DNA of 6,952 bases from Candidatus Cloacimonadota bacterium (GTDB taxonomy: Bacteria > Cloacimonadota > Cloacimonadia > Cloacimonadales > WRIO01), in the NCBI GenBank assembly GCA_009782695.1, contig WRIO01000059.1:1-6952 (forward strand), in the 5' to 3' direction. The notes under the pieces were generated by a model. It had not been told where the DNA came from. It saw nothing but the letters and a program-made list of their open reading frames with translations, and ran no database searches. Both the position numbers and the translations under genes were made by a program. Every line of letters begins with the position of its first letter. Position 1 is the first letter of the stretch. Below are positions 1 through 5,905 of the stretch, piece by piece.

Positions 1-731
1 CCTCAGGAGAGCCTATCTGGATAGAATTTATCAAAACCAGAGAGCAAATGCCCGGCAAAGGATTAAAGTTTTTCACCCGTTCAGACTCTATCCATATCCC
101 TTTTTTTGAAAGCGAATTTGCACTACTCACCACAAACAACCGAGATAGCCTTTTTATCCGTGAAAACTTTGCTGTCCCCCCAGAAGTGCCTATATTTGAG
201 GGTCTGAGAACGCTTCTAAACGTTGGAATTACGTTGTCTTTACTGGATTATGATGATAATATTTATGAAAATTTTGATTACAAACAGCAGTTTTCTCCCC
301 TAAAAGCTATCTCGGCTGAAAGGATATCTCCCTTTTTACTGCCTACCGACCAAAACTGGACAGCTTGCCTGACCACAGCTACTCCGGGCAAAAAAAATTC
401 TGTGCAAATGAATGTGGTGCCAACCACTTCCGTGCTCTCTATCGAAAATAGCCCATTTTCACCCTACAAAAACGAGCATTGCTTTATAAAGGTCAGCGTC
501 CAGCACCAGCAAGTGATAGCAGATGTGATCATCTTTGATTTAAAGGGGCGAGAGGTCATTCGGCTTGCTGACAAAGCGACTATTCCTGGCGAGTATGCGT
601 TTATTTGGGATGGTAAAGATAGCCATAGAAAAAACGTTTTGCCGGGCGTGTATCCACTGTATATAAAGGTCCAAACCGCCAGGGGAACTGTAGTGATGGA
701 CCAGCAAAAACAGATAGTGATAGGTAGGTAA
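1..731 (+). CDS. Lamin-tail domain + FlgD-like Ig domain protein, C-terminal part (5' end outside window)
   Basis: The reading frame is open from base 3 to the TAA at 729-731, so 242 C-terminal residues are visible. The ATG at 48 is internal and has no ribosome binding site. Near the visible start, 'EPIWIEF' resembles the opening strand of lamin-tail domains. The domain's usual closing signature follows at about residues 103-131: 'ISAERISP', then 'NW', then 'ATPGKKNS'. Residues about 150-240 look like a FlgD-type Ig fold, with 'ADVIIFDLKGREV', 'FIWDGKDS' and 'LPGVYPLYIKV'. In FCB bacteria this architecture is typical of exported surface or secreted proteins, and such C-terminal Ig modules can overlap with type IX secretion sorting domains. 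Export cannot be tested because the N-terminus is missing. Function beyond a structural or adhesive envelope role is unknown. The gene converges on the one at 796-1230. Family assignment is by motif recognition only. Confidence 0.75.
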   Translation, partial: SGEPIWIEFIKTREQMPGKGLKFFTRSDSIHIPFFESEFALLTTNNRDSLFIRENFAVPPEVPIFEGLRTLLNVGITLSLLDYDDNIYENFDYKQQFSPLKAISAERISPFLLPTDQNWTACLTTATPGKKNSVQMNVVPTTSVLSIENSPFSPYKNEHCFIKVSVQHQQVIADVIIFDLKGREVIRLADKATIPGEYAFIWDGKDSHRKNVLPGVYPLYIKVQTARGTVVMDQQKQIVIGR

Positions 732-766
732 AAAAAAACGAGACAAGGCGATACACCTTGTCTCGT
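729..766 (-). terminator. Intrinsic terminator for the minus-strand gene 796-1230
   Basis: A perfect 11-bp inverted repeat lies at 738-748 and 756-766 (ACGAGACAAGG and CCTTGTCTCGT) with a 7-nt loop. Read on the minus strand, the stem is followed directly by a run of T from the A-tract at 730-737, the classic intrinsic terminator form. It lies 30 bp past the stop of the minus-strand gene. The T-run overlaps the TAA stop of the convergent plus-strand gene. On the plus strand the hairpin is followed by ATAAACC, so it is a poor terminator in that direction. Confidence 0.85.
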
Positions 767-795
767 ATAAACCTGGCCAGATTTTCGGGTGCGTG

Positions 796-1230
796 CTATT
801 CTACTGATGCAGAGAAGCTGTAGCTAGTAGTGATTTTAGGCAGGAAACCAGCGTCTATCCATTCTGTTAAAGTGTCTCCGAAAGTGGCTGCTAGCACAGA
901 AATGTTCGATAGTGGGATAGCGGTTTTTAGCACAGCCATAGAAAAGACTTGATAGGCAAATAGAGGCAGTTTGTCCTCTGCTAAATGCTGGCTATTATAT
1001 GAGGCAGCATATACTTTTAAATCTCTTATAAAATCGATAGATATATGCTTCCAGAGGCTTGCTACCACTTTCATCCTAGCACCCATGACATGATTGTGCT
1101 CAGTGTTGCGTGGCTTTACATACTCGCGAACCACACAGACACTATGGTTTTTCATAGATAGGAAAACCAGATTTGCTGGCTTGTCACGACCTGACATTGT
1201 TTTGATGTTCTTGTAGAATCTTACTTTCAT
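796..1230 (-). CDS. Hypothetical protein, 144 aa, phage/mobile-element-like motif
   Basis: I do not recognise this family with confidence. The frame opens further upstream (GTG at 1332), but the ATG at 1230-1228 is preferred because an AAGGAAG ribosome binding site lies 7 nt before it; the GTG has none, and the extra 34 residues are a low-complexity lysine-rich stretch. The protein starts MKVRFYKNIKTMSG. Residues about 31-78 follow a spacing V-R-x-Y-V-x-P-x-x-T-x-x-N...R...W...S...L-x-x-Y-A. This loosely recalls a motif in DUF6266-like and other phage- or element-derived proteins ('P-x-N-P-x-T-x-x-Q...R...W...R...W..Y'). No signal peptide or membrane segment is visible, and the central and C-terminal parts (LFAYQVFSMAVL, LTEWIDAGFLP) are amphipathic or hydrophobic. 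It is monocistronic, flanked by convergent and divergent genes, with its own terminator at 729-766. Gene reality is well supported; function is not. Confidence 0.7.
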   Translation of the reverse strand: MKVRFYKNIKTMSGRDKPANLVFLSMKNHSVCVVREYVKPRNTEHNHVMGARMKVVASLWKHISIDFIRDLKVYAASYNSQHLAEDKLPLFAYQVFSMAVLKTAIPLSNISVLAATFGDTLTEWIDAGFLPKITTSYSFSASVE

Positions 1231-1237
1231 TTTTTTT

Positions 1238-1244
1238 CTTCCTT
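1238..1244 (-). promoter_or_regulatory. Ribosome binding site that fixes the start of the 144-aa gene
   Basis: The minus strand reads AAGGAAG, then seven A residues, then ATG at 1230-1228. No comparable purine-rich site precedes the upstream GTG at 1332, so the shorter reading is chosen. Confidence 0.7.
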
Positions 1245-1420
1245 TTTGGTTTTTACCTTTTTTTACTTTGATTTGCTTGGCACCAAGTAGTTTTGAATAT
1301 TCTAAAAAATGGGAGTTTGACAAAAATGACACTTTGCTTACTTGGGTATAAAAAAGATAAAAAAAACCGGAATAAATAGATATACTCTACCTCCTGAAAG
1401 TGACCTTTTTTATATTTTCC

Positions 1421-1426
1421 TTGACA
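1421..1426 (+). promoter_or_regulatory. Possible -35 element (TTGACA) upstream of the aminotransferase operon
   Basis: An exact TTGACA occurs 72 bp before the aminotransferase ATG in the 268-bp divergent intergenic space. No good -10 is found at 16-18 bp; TATAAA at 1434-1439 is too close and TAGAAA at 1441-1446 leaves only 14 bp. The call rests on the -35 alone and is weak. The rest of 1231-1498 is AT-rich with nothing else I can support apart from a short palindrome (CTTGG-CA-CCAAG, 1276-1287). Confidence 0.25.
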
Positions 1427-1498
1427 GAAAAGCTATAAAATAGAAACGTGCGTTTGGAAAAATCTATTCGTAACACGATATTTTAACAGGAGTTAGAG

Positions 1499-2695
1499 AT
1501 GAATTTATCAAAAAGAGCTATTGAAGTGCAGGAGTCACCTATTAGGAAGCTATACCCTTACGCTGTAAAGGCACGGGACAAGGGTGTCAAAATATACTCG
1601 CTAAACATAGGTCAGCCTGATATAGAGACACCAGAGATTATGCTGGATGTGTTTAGAAATTTACAGGAAAAGATAGTGGCTTATGGTCCCTCGCAGGGGC
1701 TGGATATCTATCGAGAGGCGTTGGTGCATTATTTTCAGCACCTAAATATATTTATAAATGAGAACGATATTATCGGCACCACTGGCGGGTCAGAGGCTCT
1801 GGTCTTTGCTATGACCGTCACCTGTAACCAAGGCGAAGAGATACTGGTCTTTGAGCCTTTTTACACGAACTACAACGGCTTCGCCACTATGGCAGATGTG
1901 CGCCTGCGACCGATAACTACCTACGCAGAGACAGGATTTGCCCTCCCCACTCGCGAAGTGATAGAAAAGCATATCACCAGAAAAACCAGAGCGATACTTA
2001 TCTGTAACCCCGGCAACCCCACCGGCACAGTCTATACGCGAGCAGAAATGGAGATGCTTGCCGAAGTCTGCAAAAAGCACCACCTATATCTGATATCAGA
2101 CGAGGTCTATCGTGAATTTGTCTATGAAGGCGAGAAAGTCACCAGCGTGCTGGAGCTAAAGGGCTGCGAAGAGCTTGCTATCCTTTGCGACAGCGTGTCA
2201 AAGCGTTACAGTGCTTGCGGGGCAAGGGTCGGTTGCATAGTGTCACGGAACAAAGAACTGATGGCAGCAACCCTAAAATTTGCCCAAGCACGTCTCTGCG
2301 CCCCCACTATCGACCAAATGGCTATCGCAGCCTGTATCGGCTTGCCGGACAGCTATATAGCAGATGTTCTGGCAGAATACGACAAAAGGCGAAATCTGGT
2401 TTATGACGCCCTAACGAAGGTAGAAGGTCTGGTGTGCGTAAAGCCACGCGGAGCTTTTTATATCATAGCCAAGCTGCCCATCGAAAATGCAGAAGACTTT
2501 ATCATATGGTTGCTAGAAAACTACCGAGTAAACAACGAAACTATCATCATGGCACCCGCAGAAGGCTTCTACGCCACCCCCGGTTTAGGTAGAAATGAGC
2601 TGCGTATAGCCTATATCTTAAACACCGAAGACCTGACAAAAGCTATGCACATATTTACCACCGGACTCGAAGAATATAAGAAAGTAAAGCTATGA
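1499..2695 (+). CDS. PLP-dependent class I/II aminotransferase (aspartate aminotransferase-like)
   Basis: A 398-residue fold-type I aminotransferase, the usual length, which would transfer an amino group between an amino acid and a 2-oxo acid in the cytoplasm using pyridoxal phosphate. Visible landmarks: '[11 protein letters not shown]' at about 35-45, 'TTGGSEAL' at 94-101 (phosphate-binding glycine turn), 'CNPGNPTG' at 169-176 (conserved Asn), 'SDEVYREF' at 200-207 (Asp201 for the pyridine nitrogen and Tyr204), '[14 protein letters not shown]' with the PLP lysine at K235, and 'NELRIAY' with the substrate-carboxylate arginine at R369. All key residues are intact. The 'KRYSACGAR' version of the lysine motif is common in Bacteroidota-like proteins annotated as aspartate aminotransferases, but substrate specificity cannot be read from sequence. 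The start is set by AGGAG at 1488-1492, 6 nt before ATG. Its stop overlaps the next gene by 4 nt (ATGA), so the two are probably cotranscribed and translationally coupled. Confidence 0.93.
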   Translation: MNLSKRAIEVQESPIRKLYPYAVKARDKGVKIYSLNIGQPDIETPEIMLDVFRNLQEKIVAYGPSQGLDIYREALVHYFQHLNIFINENDIIGTTGGSEALVFAMTVTCNQGEEILVFEPFYTNYNGFATMADVRLRPITTYAETGFALPTREVIEKHITRKTRAILICNPGNPTGTVYTRAEMEMLAEVCKKHHLYLISDEVYREFVYEGEKVTSVLELKGCEELAILCDSVSKRYSACGARVGCIVSRNKELMAATLKFAQARLCAPTIDQMAIAACIGLPDSYIADVLAEYDKRRNLVYDALTKVEGLVCVKPRGAFYIIAKLPIENAEDFIIWLLENYRVNNETIIMAPAEGFYATPGLGRNELRIAYILNTEDLTKAMHIFTTGLEEYKKVKL

Positions 2696-3108
2696 AATCA
2701 TTCCGAAAAGAACTGACCTTCCACCTAAATACCCGCAGAGGATTTGTAAATATCACCCCACAAATAGAAAAGGCGCTAACCGAAAGCGGTATAGCCGAAG
2801 GTCTCTGCCTCGTAAACGCTATGCATATCACAGCTAGTGTATTTATAAACGACAACGAAAGCGGATTGCACAACGATATGGAAGTCTGGTTAGAAAAGCT
2901 CGCCCCAGAAAAACCCCATAGCCAATACCAACACAATGGCTACGAAGACAACGCCGACGCCCACCTAAAACGCACAGTGATGGGACGCGAAGTGGTGGTC
3001 GCTATCACAAAAGGCAAGCTAGACTTCGGACCTTGGGAACAGATATTCTACGGAGAATTTGACGGCAAAAGAGACAAACGAGTGCTCGTGAAAATCATTG
3101 GCGAGTGA
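2692..3108 (+). CDS. yjbQ: YjbQ / UPF0047 family protein
   Basis: A 138-residue protein matching the full length of the YjbQ/UPF0047 family, small beta-rich cytoplasmic proteins. Conserved features visible: '[15 protein letters not shown]' at about 44-58, '[13 protein letters not shown]' at 81-93, 'MGREVVV', and the family signature near 109-125 '[17 protein letters not shown]'. Histidines H45, H81 and H91 with the nearby acidic residues probably form the metal or active site of the family. Some members are labelled 'secondary thiamine-phosphate synthase enzyme' because E. coli YjbQ shows weak side activity of that kind; the true physiological role is unsettled. The ATG lies inside the aminotransferase stop (ATGA overlap), with purine-rich AAGAAAG just upstream, so expression probably depends on coupling to that gene. 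Only 11 bp separate its stop from the repeat cassette that follows. Confidence 0.92.
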   Translation: MKSFRKELTFHLNTRRGFVNITPQIEKALTESGIAEGLCLVNAMHITASVFINDNESGLHNDMEVWLEKLAPEKPHSQYQHNGYEDNADAHLKRTVMGREVVVAITKGKLDFGPWEQIFYGEFDGKRDKRVLVKIIGE

Positions 3109-3119
3109 GTATCGGGTAG

Positions 3120-3144
3120 AAATTAGAAATTAGAAATTAGAAAT
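3120..3144 (+). repeat. Left terminal inverted repeat (AAATTAG 7-mers)
   Basis: Three full AAATTAG units and a partial one (AAAT), identical as reverse complement to 3389-3413. It begins 12 bp after the yjbQ stop codon. Confidence 0.85.
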
Positions 3145-3168
3145 GTGGTGTGCTAGTCCAACTTCGTT

Positions 3169-3235
3169 GGAGTTACTAATTACAAGTGACGACACAACTT
3201 CGTTGTGAGTTACTAATAGTGGTGTGCACCGCACG
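3169..3235 (+). repeat. Direct repeat unit 1 of the cassette (67 bp, 84-bp period)
   Basis: Matches 3253-3319 at 65 of 67 positions (differences at 3179/3263 and 3191/3275). Each copy contains GAGTTACTA twice (the first copy starts with GG), one hairpin CACAAC-TTC-GTTGTG and one hairpin GTGC-ACC-GCAC. Confidence 0.85.
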
Positions 3236-3252
3236 GATATACCTGCTCCGCA

Positions 3253-3319
3253 GGAGTTACTAGTTACAAGTGACAACACAACTTCGTTGTGAGTTACTAA
3301 TAGTGGTGTGCACCGCACG
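3253..3319 (+). repeat. Direct repeat unit 2 of the cassette (67 bp, 84-bp period)
   Basis: Second copy of the unit at 3169-3235, offset by 84 bp. The 17-bp spacer before it carries the first part of a different hairpin (CCTGC-TCC-GCAGG, 3242-3254), standing where the first copy has CCAAC-TTC-GTTGG. Confidence 0.85.
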
Positions 3320-3388
3320 ATGTGAAGGATGTGTTTATCTCAACTCTCAACGACGCGAAGCGGCCACCGGCTGCACGAAGTGCACCAT

Positions 3389-3413
3389 ATTTCTAATTTC
3401 TAATTTCTAATTT
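3389..3413 (-). repeat. Right terminal inverted repeat (AAATTAG 7-mers, inverted)
   Basis: Exact reverse complement of 3120-3144 over 25 bp. It ends 4 bp before the stop codon of the minus-strand TPR gene, so the cassette reaches almost into both flanking genes. Confidence 0.85.
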
Positions 3414-3417
3414 ACTA

Positions 3418-4176
3418 TCAGTATCCTCTGCCTATCTTTGCCATCTCTAAACTGGCTTTCGCAGTTTGATTGTTTGGGTCTATCCTTAGAGCAAGTATAA
3501 AGTCAGCTACAGCTTTGTCATAGTCACCCTTTTTATCAAAAGCAAGTCCTCTGTTTATGTAAGCTGCAAAATAGTTCGGGTTTATCTTTATGACTTGTGT
3601 ATATTCGGCTATAGCTTTGTCATAGTCACCCTTTTTGCTATAAGCATTTGCTCTGTTGAAGTAGGCACTGGTATTGTTTATGTCTTTCCTCGTGGCGAAG
3701 TGACTATCTAATATTGCTTTGTCACTAGCACCCTTTTTCTTATCTTTTTCGGTGGAACTATAAACACGATTTGGGTTTGCCTTTATGGCTTGCGAGAAGT
3801 CAGCTATAGCTTTTTCATAATCGCCGTTTTCAATATATGCTAGCCCTCTGTAGTTGTATATGTTTGCATAAGTTAGCTCCAACTTGATAGCTTCACAGTA
3901 GTCCTCTATCGCTTTGTCATATTCACCCTTCTCATGATATGTATTACCTCTGAGGAAGTGCGCCACCGCATTGAGTGGGTCGATCTTGATAGCGTGGTCA
4001 AAATCAGTAATCGCTGCTTCAAAATCACCTTTTTTAAAGAACTCATTACCCCTTTGAGTAAAATCATTCGTTGTCCTGATGGGGATATGCGTAAGTGCGG
4101 CAATAGTAGTCATTATGGTTATAGCGATGACAAACCCTAAGACTATTTTTTTCCCCTTTTTAATTTTTTTTGACAT
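3418..4176 (-). CDS. Membrane-anchored tetratricopeptide repeat (TPR) protein
   Basis: A 252-residue protein. After a lysine-rich start (MSKKIKKGKK), residues about 11-33 form one hydrophobic segment with no clear lipoprotein cysteine, so it is probably an N-terminal anchor with the rest outside the cytoplasm. TPR units of 34 residues follow at about 38-69, 72-103, 106-137, 171-202 and 205-236, each with the G-x-Y-x-x-A-I pattern (GDYDKAI, GEYDKAI) and I/K-x-x-P-N ends. Residues 138-170 align as a decayed sixth unit (KKGASDKAILD...INN). TPRs bind protein partners; the partner is unknown. I chose the ATG at 4176-4174 over the GTG at 4182 because AGAGG at 4186-4182 sits 5 nt before it and would overlap the GTG. 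A sigma-54-like promoter lies just upstream. The gene is divergent from the NfeD operon and convergent with yjbQ. Confidence 0.88.
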   Translation of the reverse strand: MSKKIKKGKKIVLGFVIAITIMTTIAALTHIPIRTTNDFTQRGNEFFKKGDFEAAITDFDHAIKIDPLNAVAHFLRGNTYHEKGEYDKAIEDYCEAIKLELTYANIYNYRGLAYIENGDYEKAIADFSQAIKANPNRVYSSTEKDKKKGASDKAILDSHFATRKDINNTSAYFNRANAYSKKGDYDKAIAEYTQVIKINPNYFAAYINRGLAFDKKGDYDKAVADFILALRIDPNNQTAKASLEMAKIGRGY

Positions 4177-4181
4177 TTTCA

Positions 4182-4186
4182 CCTCT
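4182..4186 (-). promoter_or_regulatory. Ribosome binding site that fixes the TPR gene start
   Basis: AGAGG on the minus strand, 5 nt before the ATG at 4176-4174. It overlaps the alternative GTG (4182-4180), which argues against that start. Confidence 0.6.
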
Positions 4187-4211
4187 TATTCGCTTTTTAT
4201 AAGCTATATAT

Positions 4212-4229
4212 GAGCAAAAACTGTGCCAA
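4212..4229 (-). promoter_or_regulatory. Sigma-54 (RpoN) type -24/-12 promoter for the TPR gene
   Basis: The minus strand reads TTGGCACAGTTTTTGCTC. This matches the RpoN consensus TGGCAC-N5-TTGCW at every fixed position, and the invariant GG (4227-4226) and GC (4215-4214) are separated by exactly 10 nt as required. Transcription would begin near 4202, leaving a leader of about 26 nt that contains the AGAGG site. A short inverted repeat (GTATT-N7-AATAC, 4250-4266) lies upstream and could be an activator site, though this is speculative. Sigma-54 promoters need an enhancer-binding activator, which is not in the window. Confidence 0.6.
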
Positions 4230-4338
4230 TTGTTTTCGATAGTCTTAAAGTATTATATTTCAATACATTAAGCATTCCTTTTTTTGAGCAGATTTGCCTT
4301 TTCTCTGTCATAAATAATTGTCAGGGATATTTAATCTT

Positions 4339-4370
4339 TTGACAGCTTTTTATTTCGTCATTCCTAAATA
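4339..4370 (+). promoter_or_regulatory. Possible promoter of the nfeD-qmcA operon
   Basis: An exact TTGACA at 4339-4344 is followed by TAAATA at 4365-4370, but the spacer is 20 bp, longer than ideal. The leader then contains a small hairpin (GGTC-AAA-GACC, 4406-4416) and T6. Weak support. Confidence 0.3.
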
Positions 4371-4436
4371 AATATTGTAACAAAAATGAGAAGCGTAGTT
4401 ATATAGGTCAAAGACCATTTTTTAGAAGGAGTAGAT

Positions 4437-4865
4437 ATGGAATGGTATATTTGGATAGCGTTAGGCGTTATCTGTATGATTTTAGAGGTGTTTTCACCTG
4501 CTTTTTTCTTTTTTTCCTTAGGCGTTGGCGCTATCGTCGCCGGTTTTTTCCCATTTGGCGTATATGTGCAGCTTATCGTGTTCGCTATAGCCACCTCCAT
4601 CACCTTTTTTTTCATGAAAAGATTTGCCAAAGCCGTTTTTCGCAAGGACAGAGTGGAGAGCAATGTCTATGCTTTAGTCGGTAAAAAAGGCACCGTAACC
4701 AAAGAAATCACTCCTCAAAAAGTCGGCGCAGTAAAGGTAGAAAGCGAGGAATGGCGGGCGACCGCAAGCGCAGAAGAAGAAACAATTCCGATAGGAAGTA
4801 TCATAAAAGTAGTGGCTATAGACGGCAATAAAGTGATAGTCGTGCCACAAAATAAGGAGGAATAA
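4437..4865 (+). CDS. nfeD: NfeD-family membrane protein (short form)
   Basis: A 142-residue protein of the short NfeD class. The N-terminal half is hydrophobic with about three membrane segments (roughly 4-22, 24-42 and 44-60), including FSPAFFFFSLGVGAIVAGFF, and is followed by a basic stretch (KRFAKAVFRK). Residues about 78-138 form the cytoplasmic OB-fold domain: 'ALVGKKGTV', the hallmark 'VESEEWRATA' at about 101-110, then 'IPIGSIIKVVAIDGNKVIV'. NfeD proteins partner with SPFH/stomatin-like proteins and are thought to help organise membrane domains. Here the partner is the next gene: the NfeD stop and the next ATG overlap by 1 nt (TAATG). The start is set by AAGGAG at 4426-4431, 5 nt before the ATG. 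There is no protease domain, unlike long NfeD forms. Confidence 0.92.
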   Translation: MEWYIWIALGVICMILEVFSPAFFFFSLGVGAIVAGFFPFGVYVQLIVFAIATSITFFFMKRFAKAVFRKDRVESNVYALVGKKGTVTKEITPQKVGAVKVESEEWRATASAEEETIPIGSIIKVVAIDGNKVIVVPQNKEE

Positions 4866-5797
4866 TGCTCGTATTACTCATCATCATCGCCTTTTTCGTC
4901 ATAATCACTGTGGCAAAAGGTATCATCGTGGTGCGACAAGCAGAAGTCATTATCGTGGAGCGCCTCGGGCGTTTTCACAAGGTTTGTAATAGCGGTCTGC
5001 ATATAGTGATACCCATACTCGATAAGTGCCGCGAGTTTAGCTGGCGCTTTAATAAACAAGACTACAAAGGGAATAAATACGTGCAGACGACCACAGCGAT
5101 ACGCATGGACCTGCGCGAGACTGTTTATGATTTTCCCAGCCAAAAGGTCATCACCGCAGACAATGTAAATATCGAGATAAATGCTGTGATTTATTTCCAA
5201 GTAACTGACGCCTTTAAAGCTGTTTATGAGATACATAATCTGCCCGAAGCTATCGAAAAACTGACCCAAACCTCACTCCGTAATGTCGTGGGAGAGCTGG
5301 AACTCGACAAGACCTTGACCTCGCGCGACAAAATCAACAGCAGATTACAAGATATCCTGGATGACGCTACCGAAAAATGGGGCGTGAAGGTAAACCGGGT
5401 CGAACTGCAAGATATCACTCCTCCAAACGAGATACGCGTCGCTATGGAAAAGCAGATGAGAGCAGAACGCGACAAAAGAGCGAAAATATTGGAAGCAGAA
5501 GGGACAAAGCAGTCAGATATTTTGGAAGCAGAAGGCTATCGCAACGCACAAATCACCAGAGCGGAAGGTGAGGCACAATCAAAGCTGCTGGTTGCAGAAG
5601 CAGAAGCAGAAGCTATCCGAAAGATACAATCTGCCCTGCGAGAGACAAAGATGGACCCAGCAGAATATCAGATAGCCCTAAAATATATAGCAGCCTTTTC
5701 CGAGCTGACCCAAAAGGGTGACAAGACTGTGGTGCTACCTTATGAGTCCTCTGCATTGCTCGGGTCGGTGAAAACGCTGAAAGAGATTTTTAAATAA
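4865..5797 (+). CDS. qmcA: SPFH/Band 7 paraslipin (QmcA/stomatin-like)
   Basis: A 310-residue protein, close to E. coli QmcA in length. Residues 1-17 are one hydrophobic membrane anchor. The Band 7 domain follows at about 23-195 ('VERLGRFHKVCNSGLHIVIP', 'DFPSQKVITADNVNIEINAVIYFQVTD', 'LTSRDKINSRLQDILDDATEKWGVKV', 'VELQDITPP'). A charged Ala/Glu-rich coiled coil occupies about 196-260 ('EAEG' repeats), and the stomatin-type tail 'VVLPYESSALLGS' closes it. Compared with QmcA there is an extra stretch of about 20 residues near 58-80 (SWRFNKQDYKGNKYV), which I recall in FCB members. Such proteins oligomerise at the membrane and scaffold microdomains together with NfeD. AAGGAGG at 4854-4860 sits 4 nt before the ATG, and the overlap with nfeD (TAATG) implies translational coupling. 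The stop codon TAA shares its last two bases with the repeat that follows. Confidence 0.94.
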   Translation: MLVLLIIIAFFVIITVAKGIIVVRQAEVIIVERLGRFHKVCNSGLHIVIPILDKCREFSWRFNKQDYKGNKYVQTTTAIRMDLRETVYDFPSQKVITADNVNIEINAVIYFQVTDAFKAVYEIHNLPEAIEKLTQTSLRNVVGELELDKTLTSRDKINSRLQDILDDATEKWGVKVNRVELQDITPPNEIRVAMEKQMRAERDKRAKILEAEGTKQSDILEAEGYRNAQITRAEGEAQSKLLVAEAEAEAIRKIQSALRETKMDPAEYQIALKYIAAFSELTQKGDKTVVLPYESSALLGSVKTLKEIFK

Positions 5798-5855
5798 ATT
5801 ATAAATTAAAAATTATAAATTATAAATAGTAGTGTCCTGCGGACGGATGAGTATT
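5796..5855 (+). repeat. Interspersed repeat, copy 1 (AAATTAT 7-mers plus GTCC-TGC-GGAC hairpin)
   Basis: Five 7-bp units (AAATTAT, AAATTAA, AAATTAT, AAATTAT, AAATAGT) run from 5796 and then lead into GTGTCCTGCGGACGGATGA. Bases 5798-5855 match 5915-5972 at 57 of 58 positions (only 5831/5948 differs). The hairpin is GTCC-TGC-GGAC at 5834-5844. The repeat begins inside the qmcA stop codon. Together with the entries below it accounts for most of the 394-bp gene-free stretch before enolase. Confidence 0.85.
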
Positions 5856-5900
5856 CCCCTCCAATTTTGGAGGGGTGGACGCGGAGCGGACGGGGTGGTT
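5856..5900 (+). repeat. REP-like palindrome, forward copy
   Basis: A strong hairpin CCCCTCCA-ATTT-TGGAGGGG (5856-5875), then TGGA and a mini-hairpin CGC-GGA-GCG (5880-5888), then GACGGGGTGGTT. A degenerate inverted copy lies at 5977-6019. From memory, 'gaCGGGGTGGTT' extragenic palindromes of this kind are scattered in many Bacteroidota genomes. Confidence 0.7.
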
Positions 5901-5905
5901 AAGTC

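Larger units (their letters stand above)
3120..3413. repeat. 294-bp palindromic cassette with perfect 25-bp terminal inverted repeats
   Basis: The whole 309-bp gap between yjbQ and the convergent TPR gene is repeat DNA. Its ends, 3120-3144 and 3389-3413, are perfect 25-bp inverted repeats built of a 7-bp unit (AAATTAG, about 3.5 copies). The interior holds nine perfect mini-hairpins, each with a 3-nt loop: 3157-3171, 3193-3207, 3224-3234, 3242-3254, 3277-3291, 3308-3318, 3354-3362, 3363-3371 and 3372-3384. The two at 3354-3371 have only 3-bp stems and are weak. An 84-bp-period direct repeat is inside. The short minus-strand frame across it only reflects the repeats and I do not regard it as a gene. 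The architecture is MITE- or REP-like; no transposase is encoded and no obvious target-site duplication was seen. Confidence 0.85.

Noticed and set aside
1276..1287. Palindrome CTTGG-CA-CCAAG as an operator
   Set aside because: Short, single copy in the window and not clearly placed relative to a promoter. Its TTGGCAC also fails as a sigma-54 site because no GC lies at the -12 position.
1231..1332. N-terminal extension of the 144-aa gene to a GTG at 1332
   Set aside because: There is no ribosome binding site at the GTG, the added residues are low-complexity lysine-rich, and the ATG at 1230 has AAGGAAG at good spacing.
3130..3318. 62-codon minus-strand open frame with repeated text (CTPLLVTHNEVV)
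   Set aside because: It lies wholly within the hairpin cassette; its internal repetition is the 84-bp DNA repeat translated, and there is no ribosome binding site.
3120..3413. CRISPR array
   Set aside because: Repeats are unequal, only two 84-bp units occur, and the 'spacers' are themselves hairpins; there are no cas genes.
4406..4423. Hairpin GGTC-AAA-GACC followed by T6 in the nfeD leader, as an attenuator
   Set aside because: The stem is only 4 bp, too weak for a confident terminator, and no competing structure or leader peptide was found.
4364..4663. Minus-strand frame opposite nfeD
   Set aside because: It is a shadow of a well-recognised NfeD gene with ribosome binding site and operon partner on the plus strand.
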